DNA of 8,504 nt from Candidatus Collierbacteria bacterium GW2011_GWB1_44_6 (GTDB lineage Bacteria > Patescibacteriota > Microgenomatia > UBA1400 > MFAQ01). Of this stretch, positions 1 to 4,782 are shown one piece after another. The position numbers and the translations under genes were made by a program. A model generated the notes under the pieces. It did not search any database, was not told where the DNA came from, and saw only the letters and a list, made by a program, of their open reading frames with translations. Within the stretch, counting starts at the first letter, position 1. Every line of letters begins with the position of its first letter. The DNA lies in the NCBI GenBank assembly GCA_000998025.1, contig LCJG01000033.1:6566-15069 (forward strand), read 5' to 3'.

Positions 1-260
1 TGAATAGCGGCGTCGGCAACAATAGGTAGGCCACGAAAACTATTTTTGTTGATTAGTCCGTCTTTCGTGTGGTATTTGGCTGCCGGGGTGTGAGCGAAGG
101 AACCACTACCGTGAACGATGATAAGGTCACCCTGATATTGTTTTCTCGCCAATTTGATTTCTTTGGCAAGCTGCCGGATGATAGCCGGCCTGGCCGTATA
201 ATCCTTGGATTTGTCGGTGATGAGACTACCACCAAGCTTGATTAGTAGGAGATTTTTCAT
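1..260 (-). CDS. Isopentenyl phosphate kinase, 5' part (3' end outside window)
   Basis: This partial gene reads leftward from ATG at 258-260 and gives 86 residues before the window edge. The N-terminus carries the amino-acid-kinase signature seen in archaeal isopentenyl phosphate kinases: KLGGSLITDK at residues 8-17 (Lys8 and the Gly-rich loop for ATP phosphate binding) and HGSGSFAH at 50-57, where His57 matches the catalytic histidine that sets IPK apart from other amino acid kinases. AAKYHTKDGL at 60-69 also fits. The family phosphorylates isopentenyl phosphate to isopentenyl diphosphate in the cytoplasm, in the alternative mevalonate pathway. The usual motif is GGGSFGH, so Ser52 and Ala56 are small departures. 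The gene is divergent from the toxin-antitoxin operon and has no Shine-Dalgarno site. A glutamate or uridylate kinase is less likely because of His57. The C-terminal two thirds cannot be checked here. Confidence 0.82.
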   Translation of the reverse strand, partial: MKNLLLIKLGGSLITDKSKDYTARPAIIRQLAKEIKLARKQYQGDLIIVHGSGSFAHTPAAKYHTKDGLINKNSFRGLPIVADAAI

Positions 261-268
261 CTGGGAAT

Positions 269-297
269 AGTTTAGCACTACCTGAGACCTGGGTAAA
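269..297 (-). promoter_or_regulatory. Candidate leaderless promoter for the kinase gene
   Basis: On the minus strand TTTACC (292-297) lies exactly 17 bp from TAAACT (269-274), which ends 8 bases before the ATG at 260. The boxes are imperfect, but the spacing matches the stronger promoters elsewhere in this window. Transcription would start about 1-3 bases before the ATG. Confidence 0.5.
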
Positions 298-298
298 A

Positions 299-345
299 AG
301 TAAGGAGTTGACAAGATTGCCTTACTGGTATATAGTTTCCTTACT
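299..345. repeat. Three copies of a 7-bp element around the TA promoter (candidate operator)
   Basis: AGTAAGG at 299-305 is the reverse complement of CCTTACT, which occurs at 320-326 and again at 339-345. The first copy sits between the two divergent -35 boxes, the second in the -35/-10 spacer, and the third covers the start point just before the antitoxin ATG. The 299/320 pair is an inverted repeat centred on the -35 box. This layout suits autorepression by the AbrB/MazE-type antitoxin. Binding itself is inferred. Confidence 0.5.
308..336 (+). promoter_or_regulatory. Strong sigma70-type promoter of the TA-methyltransferase operon
   Basis: TTGACA (308-313), a 17-bp spacer and TATAGT (331-336) make a near-consensus promoter. 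Only 9 bases separate the -10 box from the ATG at 346, so the transcript would start about 3 bases before the start codon. No Shine-Dalgarno site fits in that space, so translation would be leaderless or nearly so. Confidence 0.82.
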
Positions 346-600
346 ATGACTTACACGGCTACCATAACCAGTAAAAGACAGATTACTTTACCCGCTAAAT
401 TGTTTTCTCACCTGGGTTTAAAGAAGGGACAAAAACTCGTGATCGAACAACGCGGTGATGAATTTGTCTTCAGACCAGCGGTGGCGGCGATGTATAAACT
501 GATGGGAAGCGTAAAAAGGCCCGCAAAATATAAAAATATGGATATCGATGAAATGATCGAGAAAGCTAAAATGGAGTATTTTAAGAAAAAAAAGATATGA
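346..600 (+). CDS. AbrB/MazE-type antitoxin (swapped-hairpin DNA-binding protein)
   Basis: This 84-residue protein has an N-terminal AbrB/MazE/SpoVT swapped-hairpin domain at about residues 2-45: TATITSKRQITLPAKL followed by LGLKKGQKLVIE and FVFRP. The family forms dimers that bind promoter DNA. The lysine-rich tail (about 46-84, ending in KKKK) would be the part that wraps and neutralises the partner toxin. The gene ends in a 4-base ATGA overlap with the PIN-domain gene, the classic antitoxin-first order of VapBC-like modules, and it starts within a few bases of the predicted transcription start. It probably represses its own promoter, possibly through the CCTTACT elements. The DNA-binding fold is clear; the antitoxin role comes from context. 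Confidence 0.85.
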   Translation: MTYTATITSKRQITLPAKLFSHLGLKKGQKLVIEQRGDEFVFRPAVAAMYKLMGSVKRPAKYKNMDIDEMIEKAKMEYFKKKKI

Positions 601-995
601 TACTGGTTGACACGAACTATTTCATCCGATTTATTGAAAATGATAACGAAAAGCAAGTTAAGATAGTTCAAGATTTGTTTTTGGACGGAATTCAAGGAAT
701 AAAGAAATTGACAAGCACGACGCCAGTTTTTTTTGAGATTTATTGGCTGATGAAAAGCTTTTACAATAAACAGAAGAAAGATTTGGAGAGGGTACTCAAG
801 GATGTTTTGGATATGAACTTTATTAATTGGCAGAACGGGGAAACGTTGACTGAGGCGGTGGAGATTATGAAAAACACCGGCTATGACCTGGAAGATGCGT
901 ATAATTTGATTTATTGTAAGAAGAACAAAGCAGAGTTGGCAACGTTTGATAAAAAATTGACGAAAAACTGGGAAAGGATAAAGCAAGATGAATAA
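597..995 (+). CDS. PIN-domain ribonuclease toxin (VapC-like)
   Basis: This 132-residue protein is the usual length for a single PIN domain. The acidic metal-binding tetrad can be placed: Asp5 in ILVDTNYF, Glu47 in PVFFEIYW, Asp100 in YDLEDAYN and Asp118 in LATFDKKL. PIN toxins are Mg2+-dependent RNases that cut tRNA, rRNA or mRNA and slow growth until bound by the antitoxin. The exact target cannot be read from sequence. The start overlaps the antitoxin stop (ATGA), and no Shine-Dalgarno site precedes it, so translation is probably coupled to the upstream gene. The 3' end overlaps the methyltransferase gene by 8 bases. The active site looks intact, so the toxin is probably functional. Confidence 0.87.
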   Translation: MILVDTNYFIRFIENDNEKQVKIVQDLFLDGIQGIKKLTSTTPVFFEIYWLMKSFYNKQKKDLERVLKDVLDMNFINWQNGETLTEAVEIMKNTGYDLEDAYNLIYCKKNKAELATFDKKLTKNWERIKQDE

Positions 996-1563
996 CATGA
1001 TTTCTGACTGGGTGGTGAGACTACACCAGAAAAAAGTGAAGTATCTATACGGATTGATTGCGCCTTTTCTTAAGAAAGGCGGAAAGATAATGGATCTCGG
1101 GTGTGGAAGCGGGGAGCTGACTAAGAAGATATCAGATCTTGGATTTCAGATTACGGCGGTGGATGTAGTGAATAAGGTGAAGGTGGCCGGGGTGGAGCCG
1201 GTAATTTATGACGGAAAGAAGTTGCCCTTTGGAGATAAGGAGTTTGACCAGGTACTTCTAATCACGGTGTTGCATCATGTACCTGAATATAGAGAGCTGT
1301 TGAAAGAGGTGGGGAGAGTGAGCCGCGAGGTGATAATAGTGGAAGATGTATTTGAAAATTGGTGGGACAGGGTAAATATTTGGTTTTGGGATAGTCTGCT
1401 GAATTTGGAATTTTTTGGGCACCCACACAATAACAAGAACGACGAAGGATGGAAGAGAGTATTCCGTGAACTGGGGTGGAAATTAAGAGAAGAAAGGCAA
1501 GGAACGATAAGAGAATTGATCTATGCCTTTAAACAAAGAGCTTACTGGCTGGCGACGAAGTAA
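988..1563 (+). CDS. Class I SAM-dependent methyltransferase (Methyltransf_11-like)
   Basis: This 191-residue protein has a Rossmann-type methyltransferase core. Motif I is IMDLGCGSGELTKKI at about 34-48. The acidic ribose-binding Asp59 ends the second strand (ITAVD). LPFGDKEFDQV at about 79-89 and VLHHVPEYRELLKEVGRV at about 94-111 match the motif region of UbiE/type 11 enzymes. The substrate cannot be named. The C-terminal third (WWDRVNIWFWD, GHPHNNKNDEGW, tail to 191) is rich in Trp and aromatics and may form the acceptor lid. The ATG at 988 overlaps the PIN gene; ATG at 997 is an alternative start. A weak AAGGA lies about 10 bases upstream. Sharing a transcript with a toxin-antitoxin pair is unusual. 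The last 81 bases overlap the convergent glycosyltransferase gene. Confidence 0.83.
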   Translation: MNNMISDWVVRLHQKKVKYLYGLIAPFLKKGGKIMDLGCGSGELTKKISDLGFQITAVDVVNKVKVAGVEPVIYDGKKLPFGDKEFDQVLLITVLHHVPEYRELLKEVGRVSREVIIVEDVFENWWDRVNIWFWDSLLNLEFFGHPHNNKNDEGWKRVFRELGWKLREERQGTIRELIYAFKQRAYWLATK

Positions 1564-2403
1564 TCTGGGAAGTTTGATGCCTCTCATTAATACATAGAGC
1601 GGGTAGATGAGTGAGTCCGGCAGTAGGTAAACGGTAACAACTTGCAGATAGTGGATTAGTTGGGATTTTAGACTTGGTTGATAGCCATACTTAGTGACGG
1701 CGAGATGTCTGACTTTGAGAGTGGCCGAAAAAGTTTTGACTGGATTTTTGAAAGTAGAGGACCCCAGATACTGACGGTACTGAAGTACCATGGATTTTAG
1801 ATTGTGATACTGACCATAGCTACCAAGGCGGAAGAAAAGGTCGTAGTCTTCGGCGGGTGGGAGCACAGCATTGTACCAAGTAAAATTTTTCGGCAGTAAA
1901 GCACGGTTTATGACGGCGGTGGGGTGCTGGATGGGGTTGGTAGTATAAAGAGCGTCCCTGATTTGTTTGTCAGTGCGCGGGAAGTGTTTGCGGCCGATGA
2001 CTTTGCCGGTGATGTCAATGGTTTGGCATTGGCCTCCCACGATAACAACCTCCGGATGGTCCAGTAAATATTTGATTTGTTTTTCTAGGCGATGGGGAAG
2101 GGCGACATCATCGGCATCCATGCGGGCAAGGTATTGGCCTTTGGCCAGCTTGATGCCTCGATTGAGAGTGTGGGAGATGTTGAGGTTTTTAGGGTTTTTG
2201 AAAATTCTAAGGCGTTTATCTTCCTTGGCGAAGTTCTTCATAATTTCGTAGGAGTTGTCCGTGGAGCCGTCGTCGATGACGATTATTTCCAGATTTTTAT
2301 ATGTTTGGTTTAGGATGCTGAGTAGAGCCGCAGGAAGATAGCCGTTTCCGTTGTAAACAGGGATAATAACTGAGATGAGTGGCTGAGTTTTGGTGAATCT
2401 CAT
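1483..2403 (-). CDS. Family 2 glycosyltransferase
   Basis: This 306-residue protein has a GT-A domain that uses a nucleotide sugar and a divalent metal. ISVIIPVYNG at 10-19 opens the Rossmann-like fold, IVIDDGSTDN at 41-50 binds the nucleotide, and MDADD at 95-99 is the DXD metal site. AEDYDLFFRLG at about 184-194 fits the catalytic acidic ED motif. The C-terminal part (about 220-306) is basic and hydrophobic (VVTVYLLPDSLIYPLYVLM) and probably contacts the membrane. The likely role is adding a sugar to a surface glycan, lipid carrier or glycoprotein; donor and acceptor are unknown. The gene stands alone behind its own promoter and lacks a Shine-Dalgarno site. The final 26 codons lie inside the convergent methyltransferase gene, so the tail after the RLLRRQP region could be a stop-loss extension. 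Confidence 0.88.
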   Translation of the reverse strand: MRFTKTQPLISVIIPVYNGNGYLPAALLSILNQTYKNLEIIVIDDGSTDNSYEIMKNFAKEDKRLRIFKNPKNLNISHTLNRGIKLAKGQYLARMDADDVALPHRLEKQIKYLLDHPEVVIVGGQCQTIDITGKVIGRKHFPRTDKQIRDALYTTNPIQHPTAVINRALLPKNFTWYNAVLPPAEDYDLFFRLGSYGQYHNLKSMVLQYRQYLGSSTFKNPVKTFSATLKVRHLAVTKYGYQPSLKSQLIHYLQVVTVYLLPDSLIYPLYVLMRGIKLPRLLRRQPVSSLFKGIDQFSYRSLPFFS

Positions 2404-2411
2404 AAGATCCT

Positions 2412-2440
2412 ATAATATCACAATTGAGCTCGAAAGTCAA
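2412..2440 (-). promoter_or_regulatory. Leaderless-type promoter of the glycosyltransferase gene
   Basis: On the minus strand TTGACT (2435-2440), a 17-bp spacer and TATTAT (2412-2417) are followed by only 8 bases before the ATG at 2403. The predicted start point lies about 2 bases before the start codon. The promoter sits just downstream of the terminator of the preceding gene. Confidence 0.75.
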
Positions 2441-2447
2441 GGGAAGT

Positions 2448-2483
2448 GTAAAAGAAAAGCCTCCCACTTTGCGGGAGGCTTTG
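2448..2483 (-). terminator. Rho-independent terminator of the GC-rich surface-protein gene
   Basis: A perfect 10-bp stem pairs 2456-2465 with 2473-2482 (AAAGCCTCCC/GGGAGGCTTT) around a 7-base loop. Read on the minus strand it is followed by the T-rich run TTTTCTTTTA. It lies about 20 bases beyond the stop codon at 2502. Confidence 0.88.
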
Positions 2484-2501
2484 ACGAACGGAATTTGGAA
2501 G

Positions 2502-3323
2502 TTACGGGAGCGGGCAGTGCTGGCCAGTGGCGAAGTTGCCGATGGTGCCACTGCCGAGTGCCCACAACGGAACACGTATGTTGGTTTCGTCGTGGAAGAT
2601 GGTTTCGCCCGCGAAGGTGAGGGTGGCGGCGGCGTACTCGCAGGCAAAATTGGGTGTGCCGTAGCTCTGGAAACGGTCCAGGGCGGGAGCGAAAGCCTTG
2701 TAAACATAAAGGTGGACGGTCGTCCCTGCCGGATCGGAGAAGCTTCGGTTGGCAACCCAAACGCCTTCACAATCAGCCCCTCTTGGACAGTTGCTTTCGA
2801 TTGCCCCATTGTCCAGAAGGTGGCCATAGTTGAAGTCTGCGACAAGCATACCGCCACCACTGGCGACGGGGATCTCGGTGTCGGATGTGAAGTCCAGAAT
2901 TTCCACTTCACAGACAACTGGCGAGGTCTCTGGCTGGCCTTCTGTCAGTGGGTAGGGATACCACCTGAAGACCAGGGGTTCTCCGGTGGGGAGAGTCCTG
3001 TTGGGAAGATTGTTGTAGATCTCTTCCAGTTTCTCGCACGTGGCTACCGGATCGCCGACTGGGGAGGTGGTGGGGGTGAAAGTGGGTTCTGCTGAGACAA
3101 CCGGTTCCGCCACGACGGGGGCCACTTCAGTCGTGGGAGTCGAGGTTGCTTCGACGACTTCGACCTCGGTGGTTTCGGAAGCGATCGGCTGAGTAATGCC
3201 GAGGGCGATCTCGAACCAGCCATGGTTCCGGGCGTACATGAAACCGAAGGTTCCCCCCACACAGCAAGTGAAAAGAATCGCGATTGTCAGAATGCCAACC
3301 AAAATCTTTGTGGGTGTATCCAT
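2502..3323 (-). CDS. Membrane-anchored surface protein with Thr/Pro/Val stalk and Cys-containing ectodomain, unknown function
   Basis: I do not recognise the family. From the ATG at 3321-3323 the protein has 273 residues. An upstream in-frame ATG at 3377 exists, but a strong AAAGGAG placed 7 bases before 3323 decides the start. Residues 7-29 (ILVGILTIAILF and on, with Cys20 and Cys21) form one membrane helix after a short basic N-terminus. Residues about 48-92 are a Thr/Pro/Val/Glu stalk. The ectodomain, about 93-273, has Cys96, 138, 179, 185, 228 and 270, which could make three disulfides. A protein held at the cell surface is the natural reading. The gene is visibly GC-richer than its neighbours, has a roughly 90-base leader and a strong Shine-Dalgarno site unlike most genes here, and ends in its own terminator. 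These traits suggest separate origin or high expression. Confidence 0.78.
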   Translation of the reverse strand: MDTPTKILVGILTIAILFTCCVGGTFGFMYARNHGWFEIALGITQPIASETTEVEVVEATSTPTTEVAPVVAEPVVSAEPTFTPTTSPVGDPVATCEKLEEIYNNLPNRTLPTGEPLVFRWYPYPLTEGQPETSPVVCEVEILDFTSDTEIPVASGGGMLVADFNYGHLLDNGAIESNCPRGADCEGVWVANRSFSDPAGTTVHLYVYKAFAPALDRFQSYGTPNFACEYAAATLTFAGETIFHDETNIRVPLWALGSGTIGNFATGQHCPLP

Positions 3324-3330
3324 TTTTTCT

Positions 3331-3364
3331 CTCCTTTGAGAACTTGATTCCCTCCAAAGGAGGG
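3331..3364 (-). promoter_or_regulatory. Shine-Dalgarno site with competing leader hairpins
   Basis: AAAGGAG (minus strand, 3331-3337) lies 7 bases before the ATG at 3323. Just upstream, CCCTCCTTTGGAGGG (3350-3364) can fold on itself with a 6-bp stem. Its CTCCTTTG part (3355-3362) is also perfectly complementary to CAAAGGAG at 3331-3338, with a 16-base loop. The leader can therefore form either a hairpin leaving the ribosome site free or one covering it. The pairing is visible; a regulatory role is inference. Confidence 0.5.
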
Positions 3365-3422
3365 TGAGTACTTCCAAATTTTTTAGTGTGCAGAACTTTT
3401 TGAATTCTACTCTCTGGGCTCA

Positions 3423-3449
3423 ATTATAAGCTAAAAGAGTAAAAATCAA
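3423..3449 (-). promoter_or_regulatory. Candidate promoter of the GC-rich surface-protein gene
   Basis: Minus-strand TATAAT (3423-3428) is a consensus -10 box. The nearest -35-like sequence is TTGATT (3444-3449) with a short 15-bp spacer. Transcription from here gives a leader of about 90 bases carrying the Shine-Dalgarno hairpins. Confidence 0.48.
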
Positions 3450-3467
3450 ATGGTGTTAATTTGATGG

Positions 3468-3512
3468 ATTCCTGGTCCCTTCGAGAATCCTCAGGGCAGG
3501 CTCGCCAGGAAT
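3468..3512. repeat. Imperfect stem-loop/inverted repeat between two surface-protein genes
   Basis: ATTCCTGG (3468-3475) pairs perfectly with CCAGGAAT (3505-3512). Inside, CGAG (3482-3485) pairs with CTCG (3501-3504). The structure begins 10 bases beyond the stop of the 3523-4038 gene. No T-run follows on the minus strand, so it is not a clear intrinsic terminator. It may end or protect the 3' end of that transcript. Confidence 0.45.
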
Positions 3513-3522
3513 GTCAAAAATG

Positions 3523-4038
3523 TTAAGCCCGCTTGGCGAAGACGAAGGAGGCGAGTCCGGCTAGGTAGGAAAGTCCGGCGAAGTTGAAGAAGATAGCATT
3601 TTCGGCACCGGTATCGACCACGACGTGCTCGGTGCAGGTGTTGGCTGCTCCGTATACGGGGGTACAAACTACTGTTTTGGTAGTGGTGGTGACAGTTTTG
3701 GAAGCAGTTTTGCTGTTTGAGCTATTTTTCGTGTCTATTGTCTGGCCACCTTTGGTGGTTTGATCATTCTCGGAGGTGGTGGGAAGAGGGGTGATCGTGT
3801 TACCCGCTATTTTGGTAGGGGTCAAAGATGGGGTGACGGAGGAAGTGGGTAAAACGACATTGAAGCCGGTTTTTTTATTGGTGGAGCCGGAAGTATCGCC
3901 GGTAGCTGATTCGAGCTCGTTGGCAGGGATGCCAAAACGGAGAATGTCACGAACGGGAACTGCCCTCTTGGAGAGAGAGTAAGTAATGGCTCCTGTTAGG
4001 AACAAAATGACAAGTATGATCGGCAGAATTGATTTCAT
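3523..4038 (-). CDS. Small surface protein with C-terminal VDTGA sorting-like signal
   Basis: This 171-residue protein has no recognised enzymatic domain. An N-terminal hydrophobic segment (about 4-20, ILPIILVILFLTGAITY) acts as signal peptide or anchor. Residues about 45-124 are a low-complexity Thr/Ser/Asn/Lys region typical of an extended wall or surface stalk. Cys125 and Cys135 could form one disulfide loop. The C-terminus has the three parts of a sortase-type signal: VDTGA at 141-145, a hydrophobic stretch at about 148-168, and a short basic end, KRA. The motif differs from canonical LPXTG, so covalent anchoring by a sortase is an inference, and no sortase gene is visible in this window. 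A double-anchored membrane protein is the alternative. The ATG lies 9 bases behind the -10 box, with no Shine-Dalgarno site. Confidence 0.75.
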   Translation of the reverse strand: MKSILPIILVILFLTGAITYSLSKRAVPVRDILRFGIPANELESATGDTSGSTNKKTGFNVVLPTSSVTPSLTPTKIAGNTITPLPTTSENDQTTKGGQTIDTKNSSNSKTASKTVTTTTKTVVCTPVYGAANTCTEHVVVDTGAENAIFFNFAGLSYLAGLASFVFAKRA

Positions 4039-4047
4039 ATTCGGTGC

Positions 4048-4076
4048 AGTGTATCACATTACAGGATACTTGTCAA
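4048..4076 (-). promoter_or_regulatory. Leaderless-type promoter of the VDTGA-tail protein gene
   Basis: Minus-strand TTGACA (4071-4076), exactly 17 bp, then TACACT (4048-4053), then 9 bases to the ATG at 4038. The predicted transcript starts about 3 bases before the start codon. Confidence 0.78.
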
Positions 4077-4081
4077 TAATA

Positions 4082-4102
4082 AACCCGCCTGGGTTGCGGG
4101 TT
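4082..4102 (-). terminator. Probable terminator of the thymidine kinase unit
   Basis: AACCCGC (4082-4088) and GCGGGTT (4096-4102) form a 7-bp stem with a 7-base loop, followed on the minus strand by TATTATT. The T-run is weak. It lies about 100 bases beyond the stop at 4206 and directly before the -35 box of the next gene, so it would insulate the two units. Confidence 0.6.
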
Positions 4103-4121
4103 CACATGTTATTTCTTTTTT

Positions 4122-4150
4122 GCCCTTGTTGAGGGCTTTCCTTTCTTTCT
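4122..4150 (+). terminator. Stem-loop with plus-strand T-rich tail, no obvious gene served
   Basis: GCCCT (4122-4126) and AGGGC (4132-4136) form a short 5-bp stem with loop TGTTG, followed on the plus strand by TTTCCTTTCTTTCTT. It has terminator form for rightward transcripts, but no rightward gene lies upstream. It may stop antisense transcription into the 4206-5475 unit. Confidence 0.3.
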
Positions 4151-4205
4151 TGTCCCTAAATCAGCAGACGAGGCTATTCAAAAAATACCCACTATTGGCG
4201 AAATT

Positions 4206-4778
4206 TTAGTCTTTGTATTCTTTGTCTGCCTTTAGATGGCGCTCGACAAGGCCACGGAGGAAGACGGACCGGGGGATCTTCTTGTTTTGACTAATCCAGT
4301 CCAAGTAGCGTCCGATTTCCGGAGAAATATAGAAATTGAACCTGACATCTACCTTTTCCCTAGCTTCGTCAGTAGCTTTGGTCAGGACATCCTCAAGGTT
4401 GTCGGCACGGTATTCATAAATAAAGAGGAGATCCTGACCCTCGTCTAATAGGAGATGGGGCTTGTGGTCCTCGAGATGCAGAATAATGACTTGTTTGTTG
4501 TTTTGGAGACTGTAAGTGATTTCCTGACCGATGCCGAAGCTGGGGGTAGAGGCCTCTATGACGATCAAATCTGCCTGATTTTTCCGTTTGGTCATGAGTC
4601 GCTGGTTTTCTAGACTCTCTTTGCTGGTCTGTTTGCTTAGAGCATCACCGTCTTTGTTCGTCAGATGATCTGAAAGCGTGTTATGGCCGAGCTTTTTGAG
4701 AGTCTCAATGATGAGAGAATAGTTCTTTCTGGCTTGGTCGCTAACGTTGCTGATGGGAGCAGAAAAGTAAATTTTCAT
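4206..4778 (-). CDS. Nucleoside 2-deoxyribosyltransferase/DNPH1-like fold fused to a ribbon-helix-helix domain
   Basis: Residues 1 to about 135 of this 190-residue protein resemble the nucleoside 2-deoxyribosyltransferase/DNPH1 (Rcl) fold. MKIYFSAPIS opens the first strand with Tyr4, QADLIVIEA at 68-76 is a core strand, and TPSFGIGQE at 78-86 matches the signature whose Glu (Glu86) is the nucleophile. The family cleaves or transfers deoxyribose from deoxynucleosides or their 5'-monophosphates. By my manual alignment to rat Rcl, its active-site Asp69 corresponds to Met62 here and its Ser17 to Pro8, so catalysis may be altered or lost. Residues about 143-185 fit a ribbon-helix-helix domain: strand VRFNFYIS, helix from Pro153, turn, then PRSVFLRGLVERHLK. 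The gene lies 4 bases after the thymidine kinase gene, without a Shine-Dalgarno site. It could be a nucleotide-sensing regulator, an autoregulated hydrolase, or both. Confidence 0.72.
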   Translation of the reverse strand: MKIYFSAPISNVSDQARKNYSLIIETLKKLGHNTLSDHLTNKDGDALSKQTSKESLENQRLMTKRKNQADLIVIEASTPSFGIGQEITYSLQNNKQVIILHLEDHKPHLLLDEGQDLLFIYEYRADNLEDVLTKATDEAREKVDVRFNFYISPEIGRYLDWISQNKKIPRSVFLRGLVERHLKADKEYKD

Positions 4779-4782
4779 ATAT

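Noticed and set aside
408..998. 196-codon minus-strand open frame over the TA genes
   Set aside because: It is antisense to two genes with clear AbrB and PIN signatures and has no recognisable domain.
2424..3095. 223-codon open frame on the plus strand
   Set aside because: It lies wholly antisense to the surface-protein gene, which has a Shine-Dalgarno site, signal anchor and terminator. The open frame is a by-product of high GC content, and the 3' terminator hairpin falls inside it.
3324..3377. Upstream ATG at 3377 extending the surface protein by 18 residues
   Set aside because: The extension would run through the leader hairpin and Shine-Dalgarno site and would place charged residues before the anchor. 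AAAGGAG positioned for the ATG at 3323 is decisive.
4137..4205. Short minus-strand lysine-rich frame ending in TRAKKK
   Set aside because: About 22 codons with no start codon after an in-frame stop. It could be a remnant, but nothing else supports a gene.
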